The notes under the pieces: generated by a model
What the model saw: the letters and a program-made list of their open reading frames with translations, nothing else
Told to the model about the DNA's origin: nothing
Database searches by the model: none
Program-made: the position numbers and the translations under genes
Source: a virus
Reading direction: 5' to 3' (one strand)
DNA length: 64,000 bases
IMG/VR virus record: IMGVR_UViG_3300017917_004222
Location: 1 to 64,000 of that record
Shown: piece after piece, positions 45,601 through 54,646 of the stretch
How positions within the stretch are numbered: the stretch's first letter is position 1
Layout: each line of letters begins with the position of its first letter

Positions 45601-48600
45601 GAGCGGCTGCAGAGTCAGTGTGTTGTCAATACGCACAATGTTGATGTCACGTACTGCAAACTCGTTTTTGTTTTGGTCAGTCAACAACTTTTGCTGAGTC
45701 TGAGTGCTGATCTTGTCAGCAACAGCTTGTTCTTTTGTGATTGTGAGTCCGTTGGCCAAGGGGTTGAGGTTGATCAATCCGCCCACGCCCCAGGCCTGTG
45801 CACTCCAATACAAGAACTCGTCCACCATTTGTGGCCAATCCAGCACGTAGCCGTTTTCGTAACCCTTGAATTCAAATCCCAGAGAGTCAAGGTACTTGCC
45901 ATAACTGAGCAAGAAGTCGGCCACTTGTTCGGTTGTGGCAAAGGTTTGTCCGTAGGGCACCTGTACCACTGTGTCGGTATAAGATGCCGGCACGCGCACG
46001 CTTGCGCCACCAGACAAGAAGGTCCTAAACACACCCACTGGAATACTCTGGAATGTGTTGAAGAATGGCTGTGTGCTGCTGTAGCCAAACACGCTGTAAC
46101 CGTTGGTTTCTTTACGAACGATCACGCTGCTGTAAACACTGCGATCAAACGGTTGGTTCTTGTAAACAAACAACTCGTAGGTGTCATCGGGCAACAACAA
46201 GCTGGTGTTGGTAGTGGTTGGACTTGACTTCTCGGTGTAGATCTTGAGGTACTGCTTGTCACTGAAGGCGCCCAGGCGATAGCACAGTCGCACATCGAGG
46301 TTCTGTAGATCTGCTGTGAGGTTGGCGGTGCTGTTCACACCCAGCACTCGGTTGTAATCCACAATCCAGTCAATGTAGCTGGCCTTGCTGACGCCATCGC
46401 CGTAGACTTCAATGCCGCCGGCATCCAGGCGATAGCGACCGTTGTACAAGAACTGATCAAACTCGGTGTTGAAGCGATACAAGTCGCGGTCTGCAAACAG
46501 TGCAAAGAACTTGGCTGGACGAGTCAACGCCAACAGTCGCATGACTGCAAACGGATAGTCACTGGAATTCCACCAGGATGCTTCAACTGGGCCGCCGTCG
46601 CCCACTGCCCAGTTTTGTCGGAATTGTCCGTTGGCATACGAACCCATGACTGACTGGAATGGCGGCAGCAACTCGCCGCTGGAGTCCACTGGGATCACAC
46701 GCAACAGGCTTGGTCTTGCATATTCAGGGCGAACTTGAATGTTGCCAGGTTCGCGCACGATACCTGCAGCAAGGTCTTCCCACAACACCAGGTTGTCGGC
46801 AGTGTAAGGTGCAGGACCATATGTGATTTCCCACCAGGTGGGCTTTTGAGTCAGTCCCAACATTTCCCACGGGGTTGATTGTGGTTGTTCAGTGTCGTAG
46901 AACCAACGGTTCACACTGCGCCATGCACCAGGAAGATTCTGATTGGAAATCTTGCTCTGGGCACTGCTGTAGTTGTAGGAGAACTGGTTGGCAGCATTGT
47001 ATTGCTGTGCGTTGTAATCCAGCTTGTTCCAGCTCACGTAGGACAAGAAGCTTTGGCCAAGAATGCCCATGACCGTTTGATAGCTGTATCCAGTGTTTCT
47101 GAATTCACCCGGGATCACATCCGCGGCAGTGAGTGGCACAGGGTTTCCATCCAGCTTGAGGTTGTTGAAGATTCGTGTTTCAAAGTTCAACAACACTTGA
47201 TCTCGCACATCACCAAAGATTGGTGTGATGCTGCCATCGTGTCCGCGGATCACCTGCTGAGTTCCATTAGTGGCTTGAACTGTGATGATTTCGGGTATCC
47301 AGCTTGGGTACAGACCCAGCTTGGTGGGTGTGTTTGGAACAAAGTTGCCGTATGTGGTGGCGTATTCTTGAATCAACAAAACATCGCCCAACACAAGATC
47401 AACAAGAACTGTGATGCGTGGACCATCTGTAGCCACAGTGTAATCACGCCCACGTGTGAGCAGCTGGTTGTTCAAGTACACGTTCATGCCCAGGAAGTTG
47501 GCGCTGGTGTAATTGTAGACCTGCAGGGTGTCAAATACTGATGTAGTGGTGTTACCAATCACATAAGTGGTATTGGTGACATCGCTACCTGCCGGGATCA
47601 TGTCACTCCAGTAGAATGGACTCTGTTGAATCTTGCCATGAATAACTTCGGCCATGGCCATGTCAAGAATCTGACCTGGGGTTTCAAAGTTGATGGTGAG
47701 TTTGGTCACGGCATTCAACAGTTGATTCTTGAACTTGACGTACTCTTGGCTGGCAAACTGTAGCGAATCAAAAATGTTGTACTTTTCACTACGCAGGAAG
47801 TATCCAGCCAGGGTCAGTGGCGCGCTCTGCTGCAGAATAGTTTGGCCGTAGGGCACAATGTTGCCTAGATCGCGAGTGTTGTTGGCACCGTTGATCACAC
47901 CTGAAAACGCATTCAAGTTTTGGCAGATGCTTTGGTAGTGAGTACGAATGGTGCCCAGGGTAAAGCTGCTGCTGTTGATGTTGAACGGGTTGTTTTCGAG
48001 GTTGGCAGGCACCTGATAAAAACCAGTCTTGCTGACCTGTTGACTGATCACCTCAACAATGATCGACGACTCCAGTGCAGGCTCAGTCACGAATGTGATT
48101 TGTGTGGTGTCGGCACCAATGTCCACGCGGAAGGTACTGGGGTCTTGATACACATTCTCAACAAATACCTTGACTGATGGCAGCACTGTTTCACGAGAAG
48201 CTGCCACGTCCAGTACCAGCGGACGTCCTTGATACACAAACTCCAGCTGTTGCGGCGACGCGCTGTCAGCTGCGGCTGTTTGCCAGCCCAGCAACGAAAC
48301 ATAGTTGGTTCGATCGCTGTATTCGCGTGGTGTGCCCACGCTGATGTTCTCGTCAACACTGCCTGCAGAGGTATTGTACAAGAAAGTGCTGGTGTAAAGG
48401 TCATTGTTGAACACAATGTCGCCAATGCTGCCCAGGGCACTGTATTCCAGCTGAAGTCCCAACACACTGTCAACAGCACCCGAACCCACAGCATAGCCAA
48501 ACAGTCGAGACCCAGCAAATGTGGAACTTGGATATTTGACTCGATTGGACAGGCTGATGCCAGCAGAATCGTACACATCAAACAGTGGAGCCTGCTGTAC

Positions 48601-51156
48601 CGAAGTTTTTTGTTGTGCCAGCTGCCATGTAGCGCCGTCGAACCAGTAGGTCAGTCCGGCTTGCTCGCCGCCAAGACACAGAGCACAGTTGTCAATTTCC
48701 GTCACACCGTCAGATTCCAGTGTGAGCACAATCACCGGCTGCGAAATCAACGGTGCAACCGAATCCGGAGACACAAATTGCACACGATAGATATTGTTGC
48801 GCACCTGGCTATCGCCATCGTTGGCAAAAATGATTCTGCTGCCTTCCACCAACGAGTATCCAGCCACGCTGTACGAAGTAGATCCTTCCACATTGCTGAA
48901 GGCATCAGTTTGCGTGAAATCAATAATGTCAACTGGCTGCTTGGCCTGAGTGCCCATGTTGAACAATCTAATGCCTGGGCGGAACTGCAAAATTGGACGC
49001 TTGGCGCGCTGATTGTTGTCTAGTACCATGTCTGAATTATTGTATTCAGCTGTGGCTTTGATCACGTCAATGTGGAACCAACGGTTGCTGCGACTCCATG
49101 CGTTTTGACTTTTTGCCGAGCGGTCAATGGTCAAGTAATCCTGCTGGGTGGGTTCGCCGCCTGCAGAAGAATCCTCTCCAGGGACCACATAGCTTTCGGG
49201 TGTGATAAAGTTGCTGACTGGCAGCAATTCAATGGCCGAGCCCACGCCGCTCACAAAGTATTCAAGGTTGAGACCAGCTGTGGCAACCATTTCACCAAGA
49301 GCACTTTCCAACTCAAACACTGCGCCGTCAGGCAGCAAGCTGATTGAGAATTGGGTGTTGCTGACCACTTGCTTGACATAGTACACTGCATTGGCAGTGA
49401 TGCCACCAAACACGTCGCCGCTGAATACCACTTGCTTTCCGGGGAATAGATTTTCAGTGCTAAGGCATGTGATCAAGTTGATGGTGCTGGTGGTCTCGGT
49501 ACAGGTAACCACTGTTTCTTGGCTGCTGAATGTGTTAGGCACAGTTTCAGCATCAAACCGAACCTTGAGACCGTTGGTGAACACCACGCCGTTGGGCGAT
49601 GTGTAGTTTTCGCTGCCAACAATTTCACTGATGAAGATCTTGCTTTGATCCTGAGGTTCAACCAAGCGGATGATACCGTAGAATCCTGGATTTTCACTGT
49701 CTTGGTAGTACAGGGTATCTTGCACTGCAGTCAACAACGGGATCTGACTGAACACACCCGAATTCAATTTGTACCACTGAGTATTGGCATAGGTTTCGCC
49801 AAACAGGATATCAAACTTCTGCTGAAGGCCAACAGTTGCCACGTTAGACAATTGCAGAACAACATTGCTACCAACGATTTGGTAGTTGATGCGCCACACT
49901 TGATAACGCAAGGACAACGGCACTGATCCCCAGCCACCGGTGCTGGTGAATACCACGGTGCGGCCTTGCAGGTTGGTGATACCGTCAATACCACCATATG
50001 TGGCGTTGAAAGTGTCTAGATCAGCACCATTGATTTGATCGTAGTTCAGTGTGGTCAACAGGTCCACAGAACCAAAGTAATCAAGATCATAGAAGAACTG
50101 CTGTGCAGTTTTGCTGGGTGCGTTGAATGTCACAGTACCGTAATCGATACCATTGTTGGTCACACCAAATACCTGTCGAACACCAATATTGGGTGTGGCT
50201 GGATCTTGGCCCGACACGCTGGGCTTGGTTTGAATCCAGAACTTGGGTCCGGTGTTGACTGCTGGATCAACGATGTTGAGTTGACCACGCATGGTAAACT
50301 GATTGCCAGCCTGGTAGTACAAGGTGTTGGGTGCATCAGTTGGCACCACAAATGTCACAACACCATCAACAGATCCGTTGTTTGAAACTCCGCTGGTGTA
50401 TTGATCACCAACACCCAAGGTGTACGCAGTCTTGATGTAGAATGGGAAGTCACCTTCGCAGTCGATGGTGAATGTGTAGCTGCTGCCGCGCACCAGTGTG
50501 AGTGTGGGGTTCTGTTGCTGCTGAATCAAGTATGCAACTGTGCCAGCATTGCTGACCACAAAGCTCTGATTCTGGCTAGGAGCTTGATTGATGTTGAAAC
50601 GATATGAACCGCCACGCACCAGGTTGATTGTGGGGTTGGTGCCAACCACGCCATCAAATTGATAACCAGTGGCAGCACGATTCACAGTGTATGTGGTGTC
50701 AAGGCTGAGCGAACCTGCTGTGACATCCACCACTTCGGGCCCGCTGGGCAGCCAGTAATACTGACTGTAATTCACAAAAGAATCGTAGTCAACAAACGGA
50801 TCAAATGTGTAATACTGACTGCTGTAGAGTTCAGATTGCTTGGCGACATCGGCACCGTTGGACGACAAAGCGTCAACCATGCCCGGGTATGTGATCACGT
50901 CACGCACTGTGCGTGATCCGGGATCCAGGCTTACAACACCAGGCTCCAGTTGATAGTTGCTGCGAACATCACTGGATTCTTGTACATAACGATCCCCGGG
51001 TGTGACTCCAGGTCCCAATTTACGTCCAATATAGCCCTGAGTACGACGAAACTTGGGCTCTTGAATCAGCTGATCAAGAGTTGCTGCCAAGAATTGCTTG
51101 TTGGCATCAGTTTGGAAGATTTCAGGTAGAAAGTTTACAGATCTTACTCGGGACAT
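36631..51156 (-). CDS. Giant baseplate/virion structural protein (4841 aa), gp7 position
   Basis: At 14.5 kb this is far longer than T4 gp7 (about 1030 aa). The N-terminus (SRVRSVNFLPEIFQTDANKQFLAATLDQL) is of the type seen in large structural proteins of T4-like marine phages. Residues about 2330-3200 hold six FG-GAP-like blades (FGASVA, FGYSVAM, FGHSV, FGQSVE, FGHSLS, FGIAV...), an integrin-type propeller. The C-terminal 1000 residues repeat VxVNG/VWVDGVLQ beta units. ATG 51156 overlaps the gp6 stop (TGATG). Likely baseplate wedge plus extended adhesin. Confidence 0.85.
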   Translation of the reverse strand: MSRVRSVNFLPEIFQTDANKQFLAATLDQLIQEPKFRRTQGYIGRKLGPGVTPGDRYVQESSDVRSNYQLEPGVVSLDPGSRTVRDVITYPGMVDALSSNGADVAKQSELYSSQYYTFDPFVDYDSFVNYSQYYWLPSGPEVVDVTAGSLSLDTTYTVNRAATGYQFDGVVGTNPTINLVRGGSYRFNINQAPSQNQSFVVSNAGTVAYLIQQQQNPTLTLVRGSSYTFTIDCEGDFPFYIKTAYTLGVGDQYTSGVSNNGSVDGVVTFVVPTDAPNTLYYQAGNQFTMRGQLNIVDPAVNTGPKFWIQTKPSVSGQDPATPNIGVRQVFGVTNNGIDYGTVTFNAPSKTAQQFFYDLDYFGSVDLLTTLNYDQINGADLDTFNATYGGIDGITNLQGRTVVFTSTGGWGSVPLSLRYQVWRINYQIVGSNVVLQLSNVATVGLQQKFDILFGETYANTQWYKLNSGVFSQIPLLTAVQDTLYYQDSENPGFYGIIRLVEPQDQSKIFISEIVGSENYTSPNGVVFTNGLKVRFDAETVPNTFSSQETVVTCTETTSTINLITCLSTENLFPGKQVVFSGDVFGGITANAVYYVKQVVSNTQFSISLLPDGAVFELESALGEMVATAGLNLEYFVSGVGSAIELLPVSNFITPESYVVPGEDSSAGGEPTQQDYLTIDRSAKSQNAWSRSNRWFHIDVIKATAEYNNSDMVLDNNQRAKRPILQFRPGIRLFNMGTQAKQPVDIIDFTQTDAFSNVEGSTSYSVAGYSLVEGSRIIFANDGDSQVRNNIYRVQFVSPDSVAPLISQPVIVLTLESDGVTEIDNCALCLGGEQAGLTYWFDGATWQLAQQKTSVQQAPLFDVYDSAGISLSNRVKYPSSTFAGSRLFGYAVGSGAVDSVLGLQLEYSALGSIGDIVFNNDLYTSTFLYNTSAGSVDENISVGTPREYSDRTNYVSLLGWQTAAADSASPQQLEFVYQGRPLVLDVAASRETVLPSVKVFVENVYQDPSTFRVDIGADTTQITFVTEPALESSIIVEVISQQVSKTGFYQVPANLENNPFNINSSSFTLGTIRTHYQSICQNLNAFSGVINGANNTRDLGNIVPYGQTILQQSAPLTLAGYFLRSEKYNIFDSLQFASQEYVKFKNQLLNAVTKLTINFETPGQILDMAMAEVIHGKIQQSPFYWSDMIPAGSDVTNTTYVIGNTTTSVFDTLQVYNYTSANFLGMNVYLNNQLLTRGRDYTVATDGPRITVLVDLVLGDVLLIQEYATTYGNFVPNTPTKLGLYPSWIPEIITVQATNGTQQVIRGHDGSITPIFGDVRDQVLLNFETRIFNNLKLDGNPVPLTAADVIPGEFRNTGYSYQTVMGILGQSFLSYVSWNKLDYNAQQYNAANQFSYNYSSAQSKISNQNLPGAWRSVNRWFYDTEQPQSTPWEMLGLTQKPTWWEITYGPAPYTADNLVLWEDLAAGIVREPGNIQVRPEYARPSLLRVIPVDSSGELLPPFQSVMGSYANGQFRQNWAVGDGGPVEASWWNSSDYPFAVMRLLALTRPAKFFALFADRDLYRFNTEFDQFLYNGRYRLDAGGIEVYGDGVSKASYIDWIVDYNRVLGVNSTANLTADLQNLDVRLCYRLGAFSDKQYLKIYTEKSSPTTTNTSLLLPDDTYELFVYKNQPFDRSVYSSVIVRKETNGYSVFGYSSTQPFFNTFQSIPVGVFRTFLSGGASVRVPASYTDTVVQVPYGQTFATTEQVADFLLSYGKYLDSLGFEFKGYENGYVLDWPQMVDEFLYWSAQAWGVGGLINLNPLANGLTITKEQAVADKISTQTQQKLLTDQNKNEFAVRDINIVRIDNTLTLQPLNGQALSFADLRYTSYEHILVFNNTSAFGDLVLDPVTGARQSRLLLIGNVSSEWNGTVDAQGFILNQDTVAEWEPTKKYTKGELVKYKNVYWSALNIVQPGTTFNYSDWAQSDYTMVERGLLPNIANKADQLSNSYNVNVANLEVDNDLLSYGLIGFRPRTYFAALNLDDVSQVNIYKQFTSTKGTLGSLQLLSPGDFGKEVADYTVYENWAILRATYGANANRSYFDLRLNKSLLNSNPCLVQVINPDQPSQADQTVVLSDVWKSSFKLTSPDILPTTYTLPTDIALPTAGYVNIDDVDITVFSIDDLDNLRANIDEVTAGASVWVAKVNSYDWNVYRVQTVPGRITHICDNLNLTCRVVFSDQHNLKANDPLIIRFFDSQVDGVYTVLSVSSPTELSIALALPPGGQTVINGNGLGFTLQSQRVVQASDIIDLPFASRIASGTRVWVDNNGAGLWQVLEKQDPFVFRDPQYLLRPKLLDETEQFGASVAQTLNKNSLFVGSPRYDAGTGTQRGAVYVYLKGNETQYTPVTASDSTDIVMTLNTSNVLGLGNSVTAGFRDWAAAGASRSLGPAGEANVGAVTIIHQDFSASAPGSNPYQFWQVLSTPTVSAGALPPVEFGYSVAMSQDEKWLYVGQPGNNRLVAYGRVDWEDQVIRFTATGTETTVAIADTIQIDDDEQLTVVVDTTLLENPTDYTVAGDFASVQFNTPPAAGSTVIISRVSSKQLDYGVYRNVTATGGTGSNAEFTVVRQRGQVGQPGATAGSVSMSAPGTGYTAGDVLTIDKDDFGGNGPGSPSNLLITVSTVDTSGGILSIAVTSYTPPALAHEFLIAPYFFTVNNLYSFSVYVNGVIQRAGTDYGFTDTILFPATISFSNVPPAGAAIVVRANSYFRLMSGGIAPAGLPAGSRFGHSVNCTSDGRQIIVGCSNQTVDGKTQAGKAYVFTRNVQKFIYGQDPSSTTFTVDGSAPIAPVAVSVNGVFLVNQADTTLNRDNSFTVSGNNITIYADLEIGDVIEIETNRFALMQELVQQTVDSSGTVVNNSTEMTNFGQSVEIVAAGSSVFIGAPQNSQQAFKGGAVQWMVNQPQVFGTITSKNTNPVLTAGHTIRVNEQEIAVPLAATVASLAAAISAQVPNVTASASADGRLTISVVNLESVPPRNKLRVQPGSVGTAWAALGFEVFVYAQTIFSPRAVDYAAFGHSLSIENTGSTLVVGAPNGSLYLPVTFDFDATLQVPATTFDGGGTEFYSLEVQSGAVYTYDFLADADASKITSVGNYVFGQQIGNNKVLPYDQFGIAVNYTSGLLAVGAPGNDAGDSAAAYGSAFLFDNETQRPAWAVIHQQQPVIDIRLLNSVFMYDRVTGANTEYFDFFDPLQGKVLGAAQENIDFVGAVDPAGYNVGPVNNIGQPWGQTQVGQIWWDISTVRFLDPNQDDIVYASRRWGQIFPGSSVDVYQWISSSVPPANYTGPGTVLSTVSYSIGTRLTQEGIFETTYYFWVRGITTIDTSQGKTLSAAAVAQYIANPRSSGVSYVAPINSSTIAIYNGLRFIEAQDTVISIEFDQQLTDANVHTEYELIAQGRADAFLSSSLYRKLLDSFCGVDTSGNLVPDPNLPISQRYGVQFRPRQSMFADRFLALKNYITRVNRVLAQFPVSETRNFSLLNSSDPKPTASSGEWDFEVANLEVLSYQNIYAVPMGYKYLVSTDADNNGRWTIYTVSPTQVNPALRELRLTKVQNYVTSDYWSYINWYQVGYNPSSQLAAEVPLYANLSSLSLSQAPVGSSVKVTSNSQGKWEIYIRSATGWDRVALQDGTIAISAVLYDYSIGRFGFDADVFDSQYFDQDPVVETRKILQAINQELFVEELQIERNRSLTSMFDFILSQFRAPDWLVKTSLIDVDHRIRELLPFPNYVQDNQEFVTDYIQEVKPYHVQVREFNLTYNGLDQFAGDMSDFDLPAYWNRTLPVPQFTSPVLLPYTASTASPGTSPSSAAASDTIWTQWPWSQWFENYTLHVDSVRVTNGGSGYTSAPTVTVTGDAVEPALLQAAINSSGQVIAISVVNPGSGYVTTPVITITGGNGQGATAYPVMLNPVVRSIKTVIKFDRYEYQSQIQEWQPNVTYENGTLVRYNNSVWRAENTDGSTAVEGPTFDLDNWVPVPATELSGVDRTMGYYNPTADQPGLDLPLLINGTDYPGVQVFGPDFMDTTPIDAVYASSFADQYLGTRPTDINVAGGEFVGPYEGHAPEELVNGSEYDTLDFRVYTRPGSDWTSNGHGFAIQTARYFFDTAEPTYSWGDVDLAAPVVLLVYNATTGLDLALDVDYTIDYENKTVTVLNATNGDVINIQIYSLGGGSELFRQNYLGADLFTETVVIPVNAAEIQELAVIVNGLAQSGATWSAYYPSTPWSDTVSWLRLDVVKNGNDYYRANADVPIGIDITDTNYWDNFVPTTQTLIEFNSTFNPSDGVFVAALGTTSPVQYSWSAPQVQSVVIDAATAVSKTIQLTNYVGGTNPANMVVTVNGRRLRPYECIEWFGDDSTVRFGLPQRGGFSQQIIDSATDVLVWVDGVLQVQSIGPVSGQYVVTNWDGSNVPGRQVEFITAPPAGATVLISVSTQADYYVSGEFLNINTILSVNDRVEITTWNDTAQQDIATLVFRGPVTETVGVEQGYDTTLFDEGSVTGDPGSFSYQVGVVTTSNNFFLNRTVSPNRLWVTLDGYRLSEGIDFTIDGQYLILSSGTISIAQTLAVTEFTENVVPEAIAFRIFQDMRGVQATYRITSATSTVVARPVSSADTVIFVDNAAALTEPDLVAGIFGVVTIDGERIMYRDRNIVNNTIGGLMRGTAGTAAADHSVGAVVTDINQGNLLAPEYQDYVVRNTALGDGVNTVFVASDISTATFGGTFSQFARSLEVYVGGVRQYAQDDTSAVSQYRYNVTSGTPATVEFVVDSGASPELAAPPAGVEVTILQRRGVTWYAPGISTPSNGVALQETNTAPARFLRGL

Positions 51157-54100
51157 CAAATAACTCCACTGCCAGGGGCGGTACGTAGATTGGTACTTGT
51201 CAATGCTTCAATCACTTCGATATTTTCGATCAATGCAGCATTTGCAAAAATTTCATTTGGTTCACAGCGAATTTCATACAGATCACCAAAGCTCTTTTGT
51301 GTATCCAGGGGAACTAGAACCACGCTGCTCACAATGGTTCCCAGCTGCTGGTGCAGGTATGCAGCCAACTCGCTGAAATAGAAGGTGTCGCCGAAGTTCC
51401 ACTTGTCAATGCTGAAGTAGTCGTTCATGGCCGACAGAACCGAGTTCTTGATTTCGCTCGAACTGGCTGTGGATCCTTGTGCACGGATCACTTTGACAGT
51501 TGCTCGCAAGCTGGCATCGGCTTTGGCGCCAAACAACGGCTTGAACGTCACACTGTTGAGAACGATGTTGTCACTCAGCATCTTGTAGTCTTGTAGTCCC
51601 TGGTAAGCTGTATTTAACTCGTCCATGGTGGGCACTTCTGGCTTGGCCACAGTGTTTGTGGTATCTCGCAGCCAGTTCTGATATGCTGTGTAGTAGGACT
51701 GTGTTACCACATAGATGTCAATGATGTTTGTGGTGCCTGGATCAATACGATTGGTCAAGGGCGAGTTGTGACGATACTGGAAGTACAGTCCCTGGCGTCC
51801 GGTCTTGGCAATCCACCCGGTCAGCGCTGTGAGCTGGCGTGCTCCAGTTGGTGTCAAGTCCAAGCGATAAAACACTTGGTCAGTTGTGGTGTAGAAAATT
51901 TGTCCCGGAGTCCATTCGGCCTTGGCCAACTCCAGCTGTGCCAAGGTGGCATAGTCATAGTTGACTCGGCCAGGCTCGACCAGCACATATCGTTGCAGGT
52001 TATCAAAGTCCACAATCTGTTCAAATGACACCAGCTTGCTGTTGGCGTTGACATTGGGTGCAACAATTTCGTCAAAGAAGTCTGGATTGTCAGGCACCCC
52101 ATCACTGTCGTTGTCGCGATAGCTGACCAGGACCTGGAAGTCATCCACATAGCCGTCGCTTTCAACCGGCTGACCCACAATGGTCATGTAGATGTCGCTC
52201 TGCAGCGGACTGGTGCTGTCGGGTTGGCTGTTCATGGCCAACACGTTCACATAGTCGCGAATCACAGTACCACTGCGGCTGTCGTAAATGGGCGAGCCAT
52301 CGTAGTAGAAGAATCTGGTTTGAAGCACACTGCCAAATGAGTAGGCTAGACCACGAGTGGTCACGGTGTAAATGTCGTTCTGTGCCACAAACTGCACCAG
52401 CCATGATGCATCCAGCACACCAGGAGTAGTGGAACCTGCATTGGCCAGACTCCATGCGGCATCAACTGCTAGGTTTGCACCTGGGATCAAGTACCAGGTG
52501 CCTGCAGTGCCAGTGACCACACCGTCGTTGTCGTATCCAATACCAAAATTTCTGTACAACAACATCTGTTCAACCATTTGTGTCTGCAATGCAGATGGCA
52601 GTGTTGTCACAAAAGCTGGAATGATGCTGTCAACCACAGCGCCAGTGGGCACAAAGTTGTTGAGTGTAACTGGACCTTGGCCGCTGGCAAGATTGCCTTG
52701 GCCGTTGTTGCTGCCATCGCCCACGATGCTGACTGGGGACGCCCAGATTTCCAGCTTTTCTTCGGGACGAGTGGGCACTCCGGTGCGGAGTCGATTGTTG
52801 GCGTCAAAGTAGTATCCTGCTGGCGGAACAAACTTGATCAAGCTGCGCGGAGCCACATACTGGAAGCTGGTGCTGCTGTAGGTGGGACCCACGGCCACTG
52901 GTGCCTCGGCTTGGTTCCTAAAGAAGCCAGTGGTCTCGTTGGTGAGTGTGGTGCTCTGCGACCAGGTGCTGCCAATAGTGGTGCCAGTGTTGACTGTGAT
53001 TCTTGGATAGTTAGCGTAGTAGAACTGCTTGACCACCTCCTTGAGCAGTTCGGGCTGCACCTGGTTGGTGATAAAGTTACTGATCTCGTTGCGGTTTGTG
53101 TAACTGAACAACAAGGTGGGAGTCACGTCTTCTTGCCACAATCCGCCGTCGCTACCAAATGTGTTGGTAGAGCTGTATTTGCCGGTATTGTCTACCAAGT
53201 CAAGATAACGACTGGTTCCAATGCTGGCACGGTTCACAGCCTTGCTCTTGATGATGCTGTTGTACTGAGTGTATGGGAACAGGTTGTAGTCTTCGCCGTT
53301 GACCATGCGGTTCTGGGTGTAGTAACGAGCAGGTGCACGTTGCTTGATTTGGTCCAGACTTTCACGAGCTTGTGAGTTTGTGACCGGCTGAGTGATACCG
53401 CAAGTGAATGTGATGGTTTGCAGGTTGCCGTTGCGATCAATATAGCTGATGGGCAGCACCACATTCTGCATTTCTTCAGGGTTGATGATGTACTGCAGGC
53501 CGTTGCTGCTGCGAACATATGCGCGGAATGTGCCCACTGGAATTTCGCTGAACACGCCGTCGCCAAACACCATGGTGATTTGATCGTTGGCGCGACTTGT
53601 GGTGGTGTAAATGGGTCTCAACTGTGTGGCCAACTGTTCAGCACCTGCGGCATAGATGTTTTCAACATAGGTCCACTCGCGGCTGATGTTGCCCACGTTG
53701 TCCAGCTGGAACAACCAACGATCGCTGTTGTTGATACCTTCAATGTTGATGTTGACTGTGCGGTTGGCAATGCGCTCGGGCAAGTTGAAGTCTTGGTTCA
53801 GCAGGGTGCCTTGCTTGAACAAAAAGAAGAAGCCGTTGTTGGCGCTGCTGTAGCCCAGGCTATCGTTGCGATACAACACGTTGAACGCAGAGTTTGGCAC
53901 CGGGCTGGGTTCATACACATAGTCTTCGCCCACGCTGGTGGATGTCACAGCCTCAAACGGCATGTTCACCCCGTCAACAATAGACGAGTATGGAATCACT
54001 GGAATGAAACCAGGCACCAAATTGATGGCGTACTCTTCGGTCCGCACGCCCAGGATGTTTTGACTGTTGCCCGGACGGCCCACACGCTGGCTGTCTACTA

Positions 54101-54590
54101 GGGATGCATTCACAATCGCGGTCCACTGTTCCAACCAATCGGGGTTGGTGGGATCAGCCCAGTTCACAGTGATGTTGCTGAGATTCACACCGTTGTAGTC
54201 CACCACGTTTTCGGTTGTGGTCACACTGAATGCTTTGAGATAGCCCGAAGCGCAGGTGTTGCGCTTGGGAGTATAGCTCACAAGATTGGCCAGGCGCACT
54301 GCTGAGTCACGACGTTCGGCAGTGTCAAGATAGTTTTCACGAGTGTTGAGGTCAGTACGGAATGCAAGGCTCTGACCCATGAATGCAATGATGTCCAACA
54401 AGGCAATGAATTCACTGCTCTCGATGTAGTCGTTGAATGTTTCGGGGTAGTACAGTCGAAGATAATCAACAAAGCTCTTGCGCAGAGTTTCAAAGTCATA
54501 GCTTTGGAAGTCTGCTTCGCGGTAGGTTTGATAGATCTGTTTCCAGTCTTCAACCCCAAAAATTGCTGTTTGTCGTGTGGTTTTTGCCAT
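51156..54590 (-). CDS. 6: Baseplate wedge subunit gp6-like (1144 aa)
   Basis: N-terminus IFGVEDWKQIYQTYREADFQSYDFETLRKSFVDYLR, then PETFNDYIESSEFIALLDIIAFMGQSLAFRTDLNTRENYLDTA, is the classic start of T4 gp6/J-family baseplate wedge proteins. Longer than T4 gp6 (660 aa), with an enlarged middle and C-terminus. In T4 gp6 forms the ring that links the wedges and triggers contraction. Next to gp25, its structural partner. Confidence 0.93.
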   Translation of the reverse strand: MAKTTRQTAIFGVEDWKQIYQTYREADFQSYDFETLRKSFVDYLRLYYPETFNDYIESSEFIALLDIIAFMGQSLAFRTDLNTRENYLDTAERRDSAVRLANLVSYTPKRNTCASGYLKAFSVTTTENVVDYNGVNLSNITVNWADPTNPDWLEQWTAIVNASLVDSQRVGRPGNSQNILGVRTEEYAINLVPGFIPVIPYSSIVDGVNMPFEAVTSTSVGEDYVYEPSPVPNSAFNVLYRNDSLGYSSANNGFFFLFKQGTLLNQDFNLPERIANRTVNINIEGINNSDRWLFQLDNVGNISREWTYVENIYAAGAEQLATQLRPIYTTTSRANDQITMVFGDGVFSEIPVGTFRAYVRSSNGLQYIINPEEMQNVVLPISYIDRNGNLQTITFTCGITQPVTNSQARESLDQIKQRAPARYYTQNRMVNGEDYNLFPYTQYNSIIKSKAVNRASIGTSRYLDLVDNTGKYSSTNTFGSDGGLWQEDVTPTLLFSYTNRNEISNFITNQVQPELLKEVVKQFYYANYPRITVNTGTTIGSTWSQSTTLTNETTGFFRNQAEAPVAVGPTYSSTSFQYVAPRSLIKFVPPAGYYFDANNRLRTGVPTRPEEKLEIWASPVSIVGDGSNNGQGNLASGQGPVTLNNFVPTGAVVDSIIPAFVTTLPSALQTQMVEQMLLYRNFGIGYDNDGVVTGTAGTWYLIPGANLAVDAAWSLANAGSTTPGVLDASWLVQFVAQNDIYTVTTRGLAYSFGSVLQTRFFYYDGSPIYDSRSGTVIRDYVNVLAMNSQPDSTSPLQSDIYMTIVGQPVESDGYVDDFQVLVSYRDNDSDGVPDNPDFFDEIVAPNVNANSKLVSFEQIVDFDNLQRYVLVEPGRVNYDYATLAQLELAKAEWTPGQIFYTTTDQVFYRLDLTPTGARQLTALTGWIAKTGRQGLYFQYRHNSPLTNRIDPGTTNIIDIYVVTQSYYTAYQNWLRDTTNTVAKPEVPTMDELNTAYQGLQDYKMLSDNIVLNSVTFKPLFGAKADASLRATVKVIRAQGSTASSSEIKNSVLSAMNDYFSIDKWNFGDTFYFSELAAYLHQQLGTIVSSVVLVPLDTQKSFGDLYEIRCEPNEIFANAALIENIEVIEALTSTNLRTAPGSGVI

Positions 54591-54618
54591 GCTCGGTCAA
54601 CCTTGAGTTTTAGTCATG

Positions 54619-54626
54619 TATTTATT
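54619..54626 (-). promoter_or_regulatory. Possible late promoter upstream of gp6
   Basis: Minus-strand TCAATAAATACATG contains ATAAATA about 30 nt before the gp6 start, in the only sizeable gap (56 nt) of the baseplate block. Confidence 0.5.
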
Positions 54627-54646
54627 GACTCTAAAAACTGTGGGTT

